Source of the DNA: Parasediminibacterium sp046546515
GTDB lineage: Bacteria; Bacteroidota; Bacteroidia; Chitinophagales; Chitinophagaceae
NCBI RefSeq assembly: GCF_046546515.1
Contig: NZ_JBKHKJ010000023.1
Span: 1-64,000 of the forward strand
Direction: 5' to 3'
DNA: 64,000 nt
In this document: positions 24,707 through 34,202 of the stretch, piece by piece
Layout of the letters: every line of letters starts with the position of its first letter
Position numbering within the stretch: position 1 is the first letter of the stretch
Translations under genes and position numbers: made by a program
The notes under the pieces: model-generated
What the model was told of the DNA's origin: nothing
Database searches by the model: none
Seen by the model: the letters and a program-made list of their open reading frames with translations, nothing else

Positions 24707-27505
24707 ATGAAATCACTGTTTACCTTTTTGTTGCTTTGTTGTTCGTTATTTGCGTGGTCGCAAGCCACTAAAATAAGCGGTACTATTACGAGTAATAACG
24801 GCACACCCTTGGAAAATGCCACGATAAAAGTAAAATCGTCTAAAACTATTTCCAGCACCAATAGTGCGGGGGCTTTCAGTGTTTCTGTAGCCCCATCCGA
24901 TGAATTGGAAATAAGCATCGTTGGTTATGCTACCAAAAAGGTTAAAGTAACCAATACAACCACGGGGCTTTCTATTGTGTTGGAAGCTAGTTCAGTCGAT
25001 TTGAAAGAAGTAGTGGTCTTAGGTAGCCGAAGGGCAGGCAGGGTAAAAACAGAAACAGCCGTTCCTGTAGATGTAGTAAATATGAGTCAGGCAAGTTTAC
25101 CTACCGCAAAAATGGACCTTACCTCTGTTTTAAATGCTGCTGCGCCTTCTTTTAACTACAACAAGCAAAGTGGCAGCGATGGGGCAGACCATGTAGACCT
25201 TGCCACCTTGCGTGGGCTTGGGCCAGACCAAACACTGGTGCTGGTAAATGGAAAGCGCCGCCACCAAACTGCGTTTGTAGCTGTTTTTGGCACAAGAGGC
25301 AGGGGCAATTCCGGTACAGATTTGAATGCCATACCAGAAGGGTCGATAGACCATGTGGAAATTTTGCGTGATGGCGCATCGGCACAATATGGCTCCGATG
25401 CCATTGCGGGCGTAATAAACCTTGTGCTGAAAAAAGACATCAAGCAATTAAGTGCCAATGTTGGCTGGAGCGGGTACAACGACAAAAAATACAATAGCTG
25501 GTATGGCAGGTCGCTTGGCCAGTACGAATATGGCAGCCCGATAGACGGCAATACCTTGTCGGTAAACCTCAACTATGGCTTGCCTATTGGCAAGCAAGGT
25601 GGGTTTATAAATGTTACTGGTGGCTTTAGTGCCGTGGGCAAAACCTTTAGGCAGGTGCTGGACACATCTAATTTGTTTGGGAACAAAGATGCCCTCATCA
25701 TCAATAATGTGAGAAGGGCAAATGGCGATGCATCCATGAACGGGGGTGGGGTTTTTATAAATGCCGAGATACCTGTAAGCAGCAGCACTACATTCTATAC
25801 TTTTGGCGGGGCAAATTATAAGGCTTCTGATGCATTTGCCTTTTCTAGGAATTACCCTTCACGCCCAGATAAATTCCCTTCCGATGCCAATGGCAACCCA
25901 GTTTTGGTAAGTGGTATCATGCACGTAACACCTGATGGCACTGATACGTTTTACAACCCACATATCCAAACACATATTAGTGATTTCTCATTTGCCGCAG
26001 GCCTTAAAGGCACTTGGGCACATAGTTGGAACTGGGATTTGAGCAATGTGATTGGGAGGAACGATTTTCATTATTATGGCGACAAAACCTTTAATGCTTC
26101 TCTAGGTACAAGCAAAACCCATTTTGATGATGGTGGGTTCAATTTCCTTCAAAACACTGCGAATTTCAATGTAAGCAAGGAAGTGCCAAACGTTGCTTCG
26201 GGCTTCAACATTGCATTTGGTGCAGAGTACCGTTTTGAAAACTACAAAATATACAAAGGGGAAGAAGCCTCTTACAAAAACTATGACCCCAATAAACTTT
26301 CAGGCGCCCAAGGCTATCCTGGCTACCAGCCAGCAGATGTGGTGGATGCAAAAAGGAATGTGGGCGGCATATATGCCGATGCAGAAATGGATGTTACCAA
26401 AAAATGGCTGGTAGGCTTGGCCTTACGTGCTGAAAACTATAACGATTTCGGCTCCACTGCCAATTTCAAGATAGCCTCCCGCTACAAGATAACCAACAAT
26501 TTTAATGTGCGTGGCTCGTTCAGTACAGGTTTCCGTGCGCCTTCTTTACAGCAAATCAATTTTAGTAACACATTTACTACCGTGCAAGGTCCGAATAGTT
26601 TCGACGTAAAAATTGCCCCCAACTACAGCCCCATTGCAAAAGCTGCAGGCATCCCCGACCTGAAACAAGAAAAATCCCAAAATGGAAGCCTAGGGTTTAC
26701 ATGGAAACCTGTAAAGGAACTCAGCATCACAGTAGACGGCTATTATGTAAAAATAAAAGACAGGGTAGTGCTTTCTGGCCAGTTTAGCGCATCAGACCCA
26801 ACGTTGGATGCTGGGCTTACAACTACTTTAAATAACCTTAAAGTAGGCTCTGCACAGTTTTTTGCCAATGCGGTAAACACCACCAACAAAGGGGTGGACA
26901 TTGTTTTGGAATACAATAAAAAATGGAACAAGCAATCATTCAAGGTATTGTTGGCAGGCAACCTGCAGCACATGACTATTGATGATATCAATACCCCTGC
27001 AAAATTGAATGACAACGATTCACATAGGCTTACCTTCTTAAGCTACAGGGAAAGGAATTTCATCCTTGCATCTGCACCTCCGGCCAAGATATCCTTAGGT
27101 TTTGATTATACTTACAAAAAACTAGGTGCAGGCCTCCACTTCACTTATTTTGGCAAAATAGACTTGTTTGGCTATGGTGATGGCACTCCTACCGATTTCT
27201 CAAACAATTTCCAGAATGGCGATTTGCTTGCATATGTGCCAGCAGATGTAGACAACCACCCTGTGAGGGACGAATATATTTACCATCCTAAAATATCAAC
27301 AGACATATACTTATCGTATAAACTGTGCAAGGCTGCTACCTTTTTTATTGGGGCAGATAACCTGTTTAACGCACATCCCGATTATGGCTTTTTGCAATCA
27401 GCCAAATACTGGGCTTTTAACGACGAAGCCGGCGGTCCTTGGGATGCCGTGCAAATGGGTACAAATGGGCGGCGTTTGTTTGCTCGGTTAGCATTTAATT
27501 TTTAA
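24707..27505 (+). CDS. TonB-dependent outer-membrane receptor
   Basis: 932 residues. A signal peptide (1-20) is followed by a carboxypeptidase-D-like regulatory domain (about 22-100, KISGTITSNNGTPLENATIKV), a plug domain (TLRGLGPDQTLVLVNGKRRH, DGASAQYGSDAIAGVINLVLK) and a 22-strand barrel ending RRLFARLAFNF with the terminal phenylalanine. It takes up a large substrate using TonB energy. No SusD homologue is adjacent, so it is more like a siderophore, vitamin or peptide receptor than a glycan SusC. The ligand is not readable. It follows repeat copy B and ends at a strong terminator. Confidence 0.94.
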   Translation: MKSLFTFLLLCCSLFAWSQATKISGTITSNNGTPLENATIKVKSSKTISSTNSAGAFSVSVAPSDELEISIVGYATKKVKVTNTTTGLSIVLEASSVDLKEVVVLGSRRAGRVKTETAVPVDVVNMSQASLPTAKMDLTSVLNAAAPSFNYNKQSGSDGADHVDLATLRGLGPDQTLVLVNGKRRHQTAFVAVFGTRGRGNSGTDLNAIPEGSIDHVEILRDGASAQYGSDAIAGVINLVLKKDIKQLSANVGWSGYNDKKYNSWYGRSLGQYEYGSPIDGNTLSVNLNYGLPIGKQGGFINVTGGFSAVGKTFRQVLDTSNLFGNKDALIINNVRRANGDASMNGGGVFINAEIPVSSSTTFYTFGGANYKASDAFAFSRNYPSRPDKFPSDANGNPVLVSGIMHVTPDGTDTFYNPHIQTHISDFSFAAGLKGTWAHSWNWDLSNVIGRNDFHYYGDKTFNASLGTSKTHFDDGGFNFLQNTANFNVSKEVPNVASGFNIAFGAEYRFENYKIYKGEEASYKNYDPNKLSGAQGYPGYQPADVVDAKRNVGGIYADAEMDVTKKWLVGLALRAENYNDFGSTANFKIASRYKITNNFNVRGSFSTGFRAPSLQQINFSNTFTTVQGPNSFDVKIAPNYSPIAKAAGIPDLKQEKSQNGSLGFTWKPVKELSITVDGYYVKIKDRVVLSGQFSASDPTLDAGLTTTLNNLKVGSAQFFANAVNTTNKGVDIVLEYNKKWNKQSFKVLLAGNLQHMTIDDINTPAKLNDNDSHRLTFLSYRERNFILASAPPAKISLGFDYTYKKLGAGLHFTYFGKIDLFGYGDGTPTDFSNNFQNGDLLAYVPADVDNHPVRDEYIYHPKISTDIYLSYKLCKAATFFIGADNLFNAHPDYGFLQSAKYWAFNDEAGGPWDAVQMGTNGRRLFARLAFNF

Positions 27506-27527
27506 AAGTTTTAGCCCACCAAAAATA

Positions 27528-27567
27528 AAAAACAGCATGTGAGATAGTTTTCTTACATGCTGTTTTT
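27528..27567 (+). terminator. Terminator of the TonB receptor gene
   Basis: A perfect 13-bp stem, AAAAACAGCATGT and ACATGCTGTTTTT, with a 14-base loop, 23 bp after the stop. The remaining gap to 27811 contains a GTGCTAAAGCAC-type hairpin near 27620 and nothing coding. Confidence 0.85.
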
Positions 27568-27811
27568 GCTTCAGGCTTTTCGTTTACCATTAGCGCAAGC
27601 TAAAAATTGATGATGAGTGCTAAAGCACACTTTAGGCGTAGCACTTTGATAGATACTTCAAGCCTAGAAGCACTACTTTATTGTTTGAGAAACATTTTCC
27701 CAAAAAAGATTCACCCCAAAAAAAAGGTTTCCGTATTTTGGCAGCATTATTTATAAAGGATTGTTGCCTCTAGTAAATTACAAAAGCAATACAAGATAAA
27801 AACTGAATATT

Positions 27812-28984
27812 ATGGTGAAAATGAAGCAAACCATGCGTTGGTTTGGGCCTAAGGACCCGGTAAGTTTATTGGATATTAAGCAGGCTGGCTGCACGGGCGT
27901 GGTTACTGCGCTGCACCAAATACCCAATGGGGTGGTATGGAGCGTAGAAGATATTAGAGAGCGCAAAGCAATAATAGAAGCGGCTGGGCTAGCATGGGAT
28001 GTAGTGGAAAGCGTGCCTGTGCATGAGGACATTAAAACCCAAAAAGGCAATTACCTACAATACATCAACAACTACCAGCAAAGCCTGCAAAACCTAGCTG
28101 CCTGCGGTATAAAGATTGTAACCTACAACTTTATGCCAGTGCTGGACTGGACAAGGACCGACCTTAGTTATACCTGTGCCGATGGCAGCAAAGCATTGCG
28201 CTTTGAAAAGTCTGCCATGGTTGCTTTTGATGCGCTGATACTCAAACGCCCTAATGCCGAAAAGGATTTTACTCCGGCGGAATTGGAAAAAGCCCAAGCC
28301 AAATTAGACAGCATGACTGATGAGGAAAAGCAACTACTGCAAAAAAACATCATAGCGGGCTTGCCCGGCAGCGAGGAAAGTTTTACCCTTGGGCAATTCC
28401 AAGAAGCATTGGACAATTACAAGGGGATAGATGAAGCCAAGCTGCAACAGCACCTGATTTATTTTCTGCAACAAGTAACGTCTGTGGCCGATGCAGTAGG
28501 AGTGAAGCTAGTGATTCACCCAGACGATCCCCCTTATGCTATTTTTGGATTGCCGAGGGTAGTTAGCACTGCTAAGCATGTACAAGCTTTGTTTGATGCC
28601 GTGCCTAATGAAAGCAATGGGCTTTGCTTTTGCACAGGCTCATTTGGCGTAAGGGAAGACAACGACTTGCCAGCCATGGTGAAACAATTCGCCAGCAGGA
28701 TAAACTTTGTGCATCTACGCAGTACGCAAAGGGACGAGGAAGGCAACTTCTATGAAGCCAACCACCTAGAAGGAAATGTAGATATGTATGCCGTGGTGAA
28801 AGCATTGGTGGAAGTAATGCAAGAAAGGCAAACCACCATAAACATGCGGCCAGACCATGGACACCAAATGCTTGACGACCTGAAAAAGAAAACAAACCCC
28901 GGTTATAGTGCCATTGGCCGTTTGCGTGGATTGGCAGAATTAAGGGGGCTGGAATTAGGAGTTGCCCGGTCTATACACGCATAA
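27812..28984 (+). CDS. uxuA: Mannonate dehydratase
   Basis: Converts D-mannonate to 2-keto-3-deoxygluconate in glucuronate breakdown. The TIM-barrel sequence opens MRWFGPKDPVSLLDIKQAGC and contains TALHQIPNGVVW, HPDDPPYAIFGLPRV, CTGSFGVREDNDLP, NFVHLRSTQ and the closing MRPDHGHQML; the conserved Cys and His metal ligands are present. 390 residues is the usual length. The true start could be the ATG at 27821 or 27833. No other hexuronate genes are adjacent, so it appears to be an isolated pathway gene. Confidence 0.95.
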   Translation: MVKMKQTMRWFGPKDPVSLLDIKQAGCTGVVTALHQIPNGVVWSVEDIRERKAIIEAAGLAWDVVESVPVHEDIKTQKGNYLQYINNYQQSLQNLAACGIKIVTYNFMPVLDWTRTDLSYTCADGSKALRFEKSAMVAFDALILKRPNAEKDFTPAELEKAQAKLDSMTDEEKQLLQKNIIAGLPGSEESFTLGQFQEALDNYKGIDEAKLQQHLIYFLQQVTSVADAVGVKLVIHPDDPPYAIFGLPRVVSTAKHVQALFDAVPNESNGLCFCTGSFGVREDNDLPAMVKQFASRINFVHLRSTQRDEEGNFYEANHLEGNVDMYAVVKALVEVMQERQTTINMRPDHGHQMLDDLKKKTNPGYSAIGRLRGLAELRGLELGVARSIHA

Positions 28985-29115
28985 GCAGAAAAGTGCATAA
29001 CTACGCTGCCCAATTAGATAATTTCTGCATATTTTGCGGTAAATAATGAAATTGGGAAGCGTTTTTTATTTAACGAAATACTCGTTCCTGTATAAAATAG
29101 AAGTGTTAATAGATA

Positions 29116-29607
29116 ATGGAAGCAAAGCCTGAGCATAAGCCAAATAAACTTTTATATTCCTACATATTTTTATTTGTAGTGTTTATTGTGTTCTTGATTG
29201 TAAAAAGGTGCAACCTCCCGGAATCAAGTAAAAATATACAGGACAGCACCAGAGTAGCACCAGCAGAAAAAGGTGATGGCATTTTAAGAGCCACTCAAAC
29301 GCCTTTTTATACAAAACATGCCCGGTGCAGAATGGAGTGCAGGCATATAAATGAAACGGAAGTACTGGATATATTGAAAAATGGCACGGTAAATTATAAA
29401 AAAAGTGACCTGGCCGAGGTAGGCTGCGAAAAGAAATACGCTTTAGAAGGATACACCAAAGACCATAATCAACATGTAAGGATAATTGTTGCCCCATGCG
29501 ATAATGTAGTAACCGTGATTACCTGCATAGACCTCGACCATGATTGGATTTGCGATTGCGGTGAAGATTACGAAGGCAGTTTTCATTCAGAATTAAAAAA
29601 GCCGTAG
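29116..29607 (+). CDS. Membrane-anchored DUF4258 protein
   Basis: 163 residues. An N-terminal hydrophobic anchor (LLYSYIFLFVVFIVFLIV) is followed by a polar linker and a DUF4258-like domain (YTKHARCRMECRHINETEV, HVRIIVAPCDNVVTVITCIDL). It closes with a cysteine/acid-rich tail, DHDWICDCGEDYEG. DUF4258 proteins resemble small RNase-toxin folds, but soluble toxins lack a membrane anchor, so an exported domain is more likely. No antitoxin partner is visible. Convergent with MATE. Confidence 0.65.
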   Translation: MEAKPEHKPNKLLYSYIFLFVVFIVFLIVKRCNLPESSKNIQDSTRVAPAEKGDGILRATQTPFYTKHARCRMECRHINETEVLDILKNGTVNYKKSDLAEVGCEKKYALEGYTKDHNQHVRIIVAPCDNVVTVITCIDLDHDWICDCGEDYEGSFHSELKKP

Positions 29608-29648
29608 GGAGCTTTGTGCTACTTTGAGCCTTCGTGCCTTTGTGGCAA

Positions 29649-30989
29649 TTAAAGCCTCGCCACAATCTTATGAAGATTCTTAAAAAACCGAAAATTAAGC
29701 AGCACCGCAGAAAAGGTAAGCCCGGTTACAAAGCCAATCCATATACCGCTAACGCCCATTTGGTAATGGAATGCCAGCAGATACCCGACAGGTATGCCTA
29801 TGCCCCAATAGGCTATGGCTACATAAATGGTGGGCATCACCACGTCTTTTACCCCACGGCAAAGCCCAACGCCTATCGCCTGCGTTGCATCTGAAATTTG
29901 GAAAATAGCGGCATAAACAAGTAAGATACTTGCTACCCGAACCACTTCTGCATCTTTAGTAAAAGCATAAGGCAGGTAACTGCCAAAAGCAACCATTAAT
30001 AATGCTGCAAGGAAGCCATAGAGCAGTCCACTGATTGCCGTGCTTTTTCCAATTAACGCAAGGGACTTGCCATCGCCCTTGCCAAAGGCATCACTCACCC
30101 TTATAGACCCCGCCATCGAAAACCCAAGCGAAGCCATGAATGTTGTAGAAGCACAGTTGAGGGCAATTTGGTGTGCAGCCTGTGGCACAGCCCCCAGCCA
30201 GCCCACCATGATGCCTGATATAGAAAACGCCCCAGCTTCCATGCAGTATTGAAGGCTGCTAGGTATGCCTATGCCTAGCATTTCCCTGAAAGTTGCTTTG
30301 TTTAGTTGCCAAGCCTGTTTCCGCAAACTAATAAAAGGATGGAAGGTTTTGTGTTTCAGCACCACTATTGCCATAGCAATGGCCAATAGTACCCGTGAAA
30401 TAAAAGTAGCCATGCCTGCACCAAAAACGCCGAAGGTGGGGCTGCCCAGATGTCCATAGATAAATACCCAGCACAAAAATGCATTTAATGGAAGCGAAGC
30501 CATAGACAAAACCATGGCTGTTTGGGTGTATTGCAACCCATCAGCAAAGTTTTTGCTGGCACCAAATACCATCATGGGTATTAACGAATAGCCCATGATA
30601 ATTAAATAGTTTTTTGACAATGCCGCCACTTCCGGATCTTGCCCCATATAAGGAAGGTAGAAAGAAATAGCATGTACCACCAATGCCAGCACCACGCCAC
30701 AAACAAGGCTTAGTGTCCATCCATTATACAATACATGGGATGCCTTGTGGGGATTGTTTTGACCATTGGCAATGGCAACCAATGGCGTAATAGCCATGGT
30801 AAGCCCAATGCCAATTACTAGGGGGATGGCCAGCACGTTTACAACTAAAGAAGCAGCAGCCAATTGTTTGTAGCCCAATGTGCCAATCATGGCTGTATCT
30901 ATCAAGCCATAAGCTACTTGTGTAAGATTGCCAAGTATCAAAGGAATGGCAATGGCAAGCGTAGCTTTAAAAGTATTAAAATTAGTCAT
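29649..30989 (-). CDS. MATE-family efflux transporter
   Basis: I begin at MTNFNTFKATLAIAIP (30989). Upstream in-frame codons translate a heptad repeat string into a nonsense leader (LRLTTYHLPL) and are not part of the protein. From 30989 there are 446 residues with 12 helices in two similar halves (PLILGNLTQVAYGLIDTAMIG, then GIPSSLQYCMEAGAFSISG), the MATE layout. Expected to export drugs or metabolites with Na+ or H+. Possibly co-transcribed after coaE, though the repeat lies between them. Confidence 0.9.
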   Translation of the reverse strand: MTNFNTFKATLAIAIPLILGNLTQVAYGLIDTAMIGTLGYKQLAAASLVVNVLAIPLVIGIGLTMAITPLVAIANGQNNPHKASHVLYNGWTLSLVCGVVLALVVHAISFYLPYMGQDPEVAALSKNYLIIMGYSLIPMMVFGASKNFADGLQYTQTAMVLSMASLPLNAFLCWVFIYGHLGSPTFGVFGAGMATFISRVLLAIAMAIVVLKHKTFHPFISLRKQAWQLNKATFREMLGIGIPSSLQYCMEAGAFSISGIMVGWLGAVPQAAHQIALNCASTTFMASLGFSMAGSIRVSDAFGKGDGKSLALIGKSTAISGLLYGFLAALLMVAFGSYLPYAFTKDAEVVRVASILLVYAAIFQISDATQAIGVGLCRGVKDVVMPTIYVAIAYWGIGIPVGYLLAFHYQMGVSGIWIGFVTGLTFSAVLLNFRFFKNLHKIVARL

Positions 30990-31022
30990 AAGTGGTAAGT
31001 GATAAGTTGTAAGTCTTAAGTC
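30986..31022. repeat. Heptad-type repeat string before MATE
   Basis: TCATAAGTGGTAAGTGATAA then GTTGTAAGTCTTAAGTCG: units of seven bases ending AAGT. It touches the MATE ATG. Confidence 0.65.
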
Positions 31023-31088
31023 GAAAGGAAATAATAGTCTTATTAATGACAGACACAAAAATTATAGTAAAAACTTCATAAGCCTGTG

Positions 31089-31112
31089 CTTATGACTTAC
31101 GACTTACCACTA
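31089..31112. repeat. Heptad repeat string overlapping the coaE 3' end
   Basis: CTTATGACTTACGACTTACC then ACTA. The complement carries the same AAGT-ending units as 30986-31022 and 10861-10893. Confidence 0.65.
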
Positions 31113-31683
31113 GCTTTTCATGTATTGCCATCACTTGGGGTATCAATAGTTGCTGCTCATTGTTTAGAATCACAAAATCGCAGAGGCGCATTTTTATCTC
31201 TTGCTTTATTTGTTTGCCTATGCGGGTAAGCACATCTTGCCTGCCTGTGTTGTCTCTTTGCATCACCCTGTTTATGCGCAAGGCTTCAGGGGCAGAAACC
31301 CCAATAATATAATCTAGGTTGCCGGCCGTTCCTGCTTCAAAAAGCAGGGCGGCTTCTTTTATGCAGTAAGGGGCGTGTTGCTGCTGCATCCATGCTTCGG
31401 CAGCACGGATTGTTGCAGGGTGGGTGATATTATTCAAAACTTCTAGCTGGTAGCTATCGTTAAAAACAATATCGGCAATGTATTTCCTGTTTAGCTTGCC
31501 TTCGGTGGTGTACGCCGCATTGCCAAATGCTGTTTTAATGGCCTCTATCAGGCTGGCATCTTCCTCCATTATTTTTTTTGCAGCACTGTCCGCATCAAAA
31601 ACTGGTATGCCCAACGTTTTGAAAATTGCAGCCACTACGCTTTTGCCGCTGCCAATACCACCTGTTAATCCTATTTTTAGCAT
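31090..31683 (-). CDS. coaE: Dephospho-CoA kinase
   Basis: Last step of coenzyme A synthesis. P-loop GGIGSGKS (8-15), then DADSAAKKIMEED, ITHPAIRAAE-like helix, CIKEAALLFEAG, and RINRVMQRD with the lid arginines. 197 residues, normal. The final residues (KLVVSRKS) and the stop are encoded by a heptad repeat string at 31089-31112, so the original C terminus has been replaced or extended. It lies at the end of the nusB-DUF1573-yajC-coaE gene order that is common in Bacteroidota. Confidence 0.95.
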   Translation of the reverse strand: MLKIGLTGGIGSGKSVVAAIFKTLGIPVFDADSAAKKIMEEDASLIEAIKTAFGNAAYTTEGKLNRKYIADIVFNDSYQLEVLNNITHPATIRAAEAWMQQQHAPYCIKEAALLFEAGTAGNLDYIIGVSAPEALRINRVMQRDNTGRQDVLTRIGKQIKQEIKMRLCDFVILNNEQQLLIPQVMAIHEKLVVSRKS

Positions 31684-31828
31684 AGTATAGGGTATTTAAC
31701 CACAAAGTACACGAAGTTTTTTCGCAAAGGGCAGAAACCACCCTGGCCTTTGGCCACCCCTCAAGAGGGGAATGATTTAGGTACAGTAACTCAGAGGAGG
31801 GGAACAGCGAAGATTTTATAAAAACAAA

Positions 31829-31862
31829 GAAACCCAAATTACACCTGCAATTTGGGTTTTTT
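31829..31862. terminator. Terminator-like hairpin between yajC and coaE
   Basis: AAACCCAAATT (31830-31840) and AATTTGGGTTT (31849-31859), an 11-bp perfect stem with T-rich tails on both strands. It probably ends the yajC transcript on the minus strand. Confidence 0.65.
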
Positions 31863-31912
31863 CAAAATACTTATAACTTACACCTTACAACGTAAAACTA
31901 ATAATGTATAAC

Positions 31913-32251
31913 TTATTTAGCCGCTACCACTGGTTTGTTCAAAGCTGCTGTCCATTCTTGGCTGATAGCGCTTTTTTCAATTTTCAGGTAGCTGCCTGGG
32001 TTTACTTCTATCGTTAAAGTGCCGTCTTCATTTACTTTAAAAATACTGGCGTGTATGCCTGCAATGGTTACAATTTTTGCACCTTTTTGCAATTCCTCAA
32101 TAAACTTCTTTTGTTCTTTTGCCTTTTTAGCTTGCGGCCTAATCATGAATAGCCAAAATACCAATATGATACCACCCATCAATACAAATTGGATAGAACC
32201 TCCTTGCTTGGGGTCCCCTGCTGCTAATAATAGCAAATTCAAATGCGTCAT
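31913..32251 (-). CDS. yajC: Preprotein translocase accessory subunit YajC
   Basis: 112 residues with an N-terminal helix (GSIQFVLMGGIILVFWLFMI), the basic RPQAKKAKEQKKFIEELQKG and the conserved GAKIVTIAGIHASIFKV strand. YajC associates with SecDF-YidC at the inner membrane. Third gene of the nusB cluster; spacing to DUF1573 is 131 bp and filled with a repeat string. Confidence 0.93.
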   Translation of the reverse strand: MTHLNLLLLAAGDPKQGGSIQFVLMGGIILVFWLFMIRPQAKKAKEQKKFIEELQKGAKIVTIAGIHASIFKVNEDGTLTIEVNPGSYLKIEKSAISQEWTAALNKPVVAAK

Positions 32252-32265
32252 TTTATTTGTTTTTT

Positions 32266-32382
32266 TACGTTAACCGTTGACCGATAACCGTTCACCGACT
32301 TACGCTTTGTTTTAAAAGAACTTTTTTACTGATAACAGTTCACTGACGACAAGGTGGTCTGTCAACGGTGAACGGTCAAGAA
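32266..32382. repeat. ACCGTTGACCGATAACCG-type repeat strings
   Basis: GTTAACCGTTGACCGATAAC then CGTTCACCGAC at 32269-32301, and GTCAACGGTGAACGGTCAAG at 32361-32380 in inverse orientation: a second heptad family (CCGTTNA). A single piece also occurs at 7959-7974. Confidence 0.55.
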
Positions 32383-32853
32383 TTATTTCACTGGCTTTGT
32401 AGGCAATACCACTTTGTCGCCCGGTGCACCTTTTACATTTCCGGTGAATACGAGGTATTTTTCCGTTCCGTTGCTGGTGTTGGTGCTTACGATGATTGTT
32501 TTATGAATATCCCCACCACCATGTATTTTGTTGCTGTCAAATGCACCTGTTACCCAGCCTTCGCCGCCTGGGGCTATTGGTTCCTTTGTGTAGTCTGCCA
32601 CTGTGCAGCCGCAACCAGGTTTGGCACTGGTAATAATCAAAGGTTTAGTACCTGTGTTTTTGCAGAGGAATTTTACTTGAGCTTTTTCGCCCATGTTTAT
32701 CGTACCAATGCTTACCAGCGTATCTAGCCATTGCACGGTTGTGAAGTTGGCAGTGTCAACCGCAGCTTTCTTTTGCACCTCCGCTGTACCTCCGTTGCAG
32801 GAAGCAAAGGCTAGTAAAATAAGTAATGATGAACCAGCCAGTAATGTTTTCAT
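32383..32853 (-). CDS. DUF1573 lipoprotein
   Basis: 156 residues. A lipoprotein signal ends LAFASC near residue 19, followed by an immunoglobulin-like DUF1573 domain (DTLVSIGTINMGEKAQVKFLC, GTKPLIITSAKPGCGCTVADYTKEPIAPG). The conserved CGC and PIAPGGEG motifs are present. Function is not established, but it is repeatedly found between nusB and yajC in this phylum, as here. Confidence 0.85.
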   Translation of the reverse strand: MKTLLAGSSLLILLAFASCNGGTAEVQKKAAVDTANFTTVQWLDTLVSIGTINMGEKAQVKFLCKNTGTKPLIITSAKPGCGCTVADYTKEPIAPGGEGWVTGAFDSNKIHGGGDIHKTIIVSTNTSNGTEKYLVFTGNVKGAPGDKVVLPTKPVK

Positions 32854-32976
32854 GTTTTATCTAATTTTTATAATGAAAAATTGTTTTATTCAATAGCAGT
32901 GTTATTTGCTGCAAATCTTCAATTTTTATCATTCAAATCAAAATAATCAACGTTAAAATGCCCTTAACCCTGCATT

Positions 32977-33906
32977 TTATTTTTTTTGCTTAAATTCTAT
33001 TTTGTTCAATTTATCGGCCTGTGCCAGTTCCTTGTGTATATTGTCTAATATACCGTTCACAAAAAAACCGCTTTGCTCGGTGCTGTATTCTTTTGCAAGG
33101 TCTATGTATTCGTTGATGGTTACCTTAGTAGGTATGGTTTCAAAATACAAGAACTCGCAAACCCCCATCTGCATCAGCACCATGTCTAGCGAGGCAATCC
33201 TTTCCGAATCCCAGTTTTGCAGTTTGGGCTTAATAAGGTCTAGCAAATACTGCCTTTTATTATAGGTGCTTATCAGCAGCGATTTGGCAAACGCCCATTT
33301 TTCCTCGCTTATTATCTCCTGTAGGTTATAGCCATTAGGTTTAGAAAGGTAATTGTTTACCATTTGGTCCATCATCTCGCAGTCATCGTCCCAATTGTTG
33401 AATAGTTCTTCCAAGTGCGATGTAAAAACTTCGTCTGGCAGCATCAAATTGGTAAAAATAAAACGCAATATTTCTTTTTCCTTTTGTTTTTCGCGGCTTT
33501 GTGCGTTAATGTACAACTGGTATTCGCTGCTTGCTACTAAGTTGTTGTATATCCTTTTTAGGAAATCGGGGTTGATAAGGTTTTCTGGCTTTACTTTCTC
33601 AACTGCTTTTTTAAAAGATTCATTTTCTACTATCTGCCACAACAGCTCGTTGCCCGCCAGCTTGGTGTTTACGTTCAAGTCTTCTAACGTAGGCAAATGC
33701 TTGTTTGCTTTTTTCACTGCGTCTGTTTCTGCATAGCGTGCCACTTCCGTGGTAAAATAAAGCAGATAAACGAGTAGTTCCTTGGTTTTTTCAAAACTTT
33801 TTTCCAATTCAGCCACAGGGTTTTTGATGGCATTGTCCCCTTTGCCAGCATCCATCATGTACAGTAGCTGCATTACTTTAACCCTGATGTTTCTTCTACT
33901 AATCAT
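32977..33906 (-). CDS. nusB: Transcription antitermination factor NusB
   Basis: 309 residues, over twice the E. coli length but usual for Bacteroidota, where an N-terminal helical extension precedes the NusB fold. It begins RRNIRVKVMQLLY. The C-terminal half carries DLIKPKLQNWDSERIASLDMVLMQMGVCEFLYFETIPTKVTINEYIDLAKEYS, the core RNA-binding domain (broken here only for description). It binds boxA in rRNA leaders with NusE. A TATCTTCG box on the minus strand at 33934-33941 is a promoter candidate. First gene of the nusB-DUF1573-yajC-coaE set. Confidence 0.93.
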   Translation of the reverse strand: MISRRNIRVKVMQLLYMMDAGKGDNAIKNPVAELEKSFEKTKELLVYLLYFTTEVARYAETDAVKKANKHLPTLEDLNVNTKLAGNELLWQIVENESFKKAVEKVKPENLINPDFLKRIYNNLVASSEYQLYINAQSREKQKEKEILRFIFTNLMLPDEVFTSHLEELFNNWDDDCEMMDQMVNNYLSKPNGYNLQEIISEEKWAFAKSLLISTYNKRQYLLDLIKPKLQNWDSERIASLDMVLMQMGVCEFLYFETIPTKVTINEYIDLAKEYSTEQSGFFVNGILDNIHKELAQADKLNKIEFKQKK

Positions 33907-34202
33907 TCAAAAAAGATCTTTGTTTCGAGTCGGCGAAGATAGGGGAAACGATTGCTTGCACAGTAATATTTCGCTGTAAAGGCATGAAGAAACTCAAAGG
34001 TTCAAGGAAAGAGCAGGCAAAGCAACATGTATGCACACTTTTACTTCTGGCAAGGTCTTTGAAAAATTACCATTAAGTATATAGGCAATCTATCTGTAAA
34101 ATACGCAGTGTATAAAGGCTTTCTGCTTCATTTATGCGATACCGAATGCCTGCTGGGGAATTAATTCCACAGTAATTATCAATTATCAATTATTAATTAT
34201 TT

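Noticed and set aside
29116..29607. DUF4258 protein as a type II toxin
   Set aside because: It has an N-terminal membrane anchor and no antitoxin-like neighbour.
30990..31058. N-terminal extension of MATE
   Set aside because: These codons translate the AAGT heptad string (LRLTTYHLPL) and have no family counterpart.
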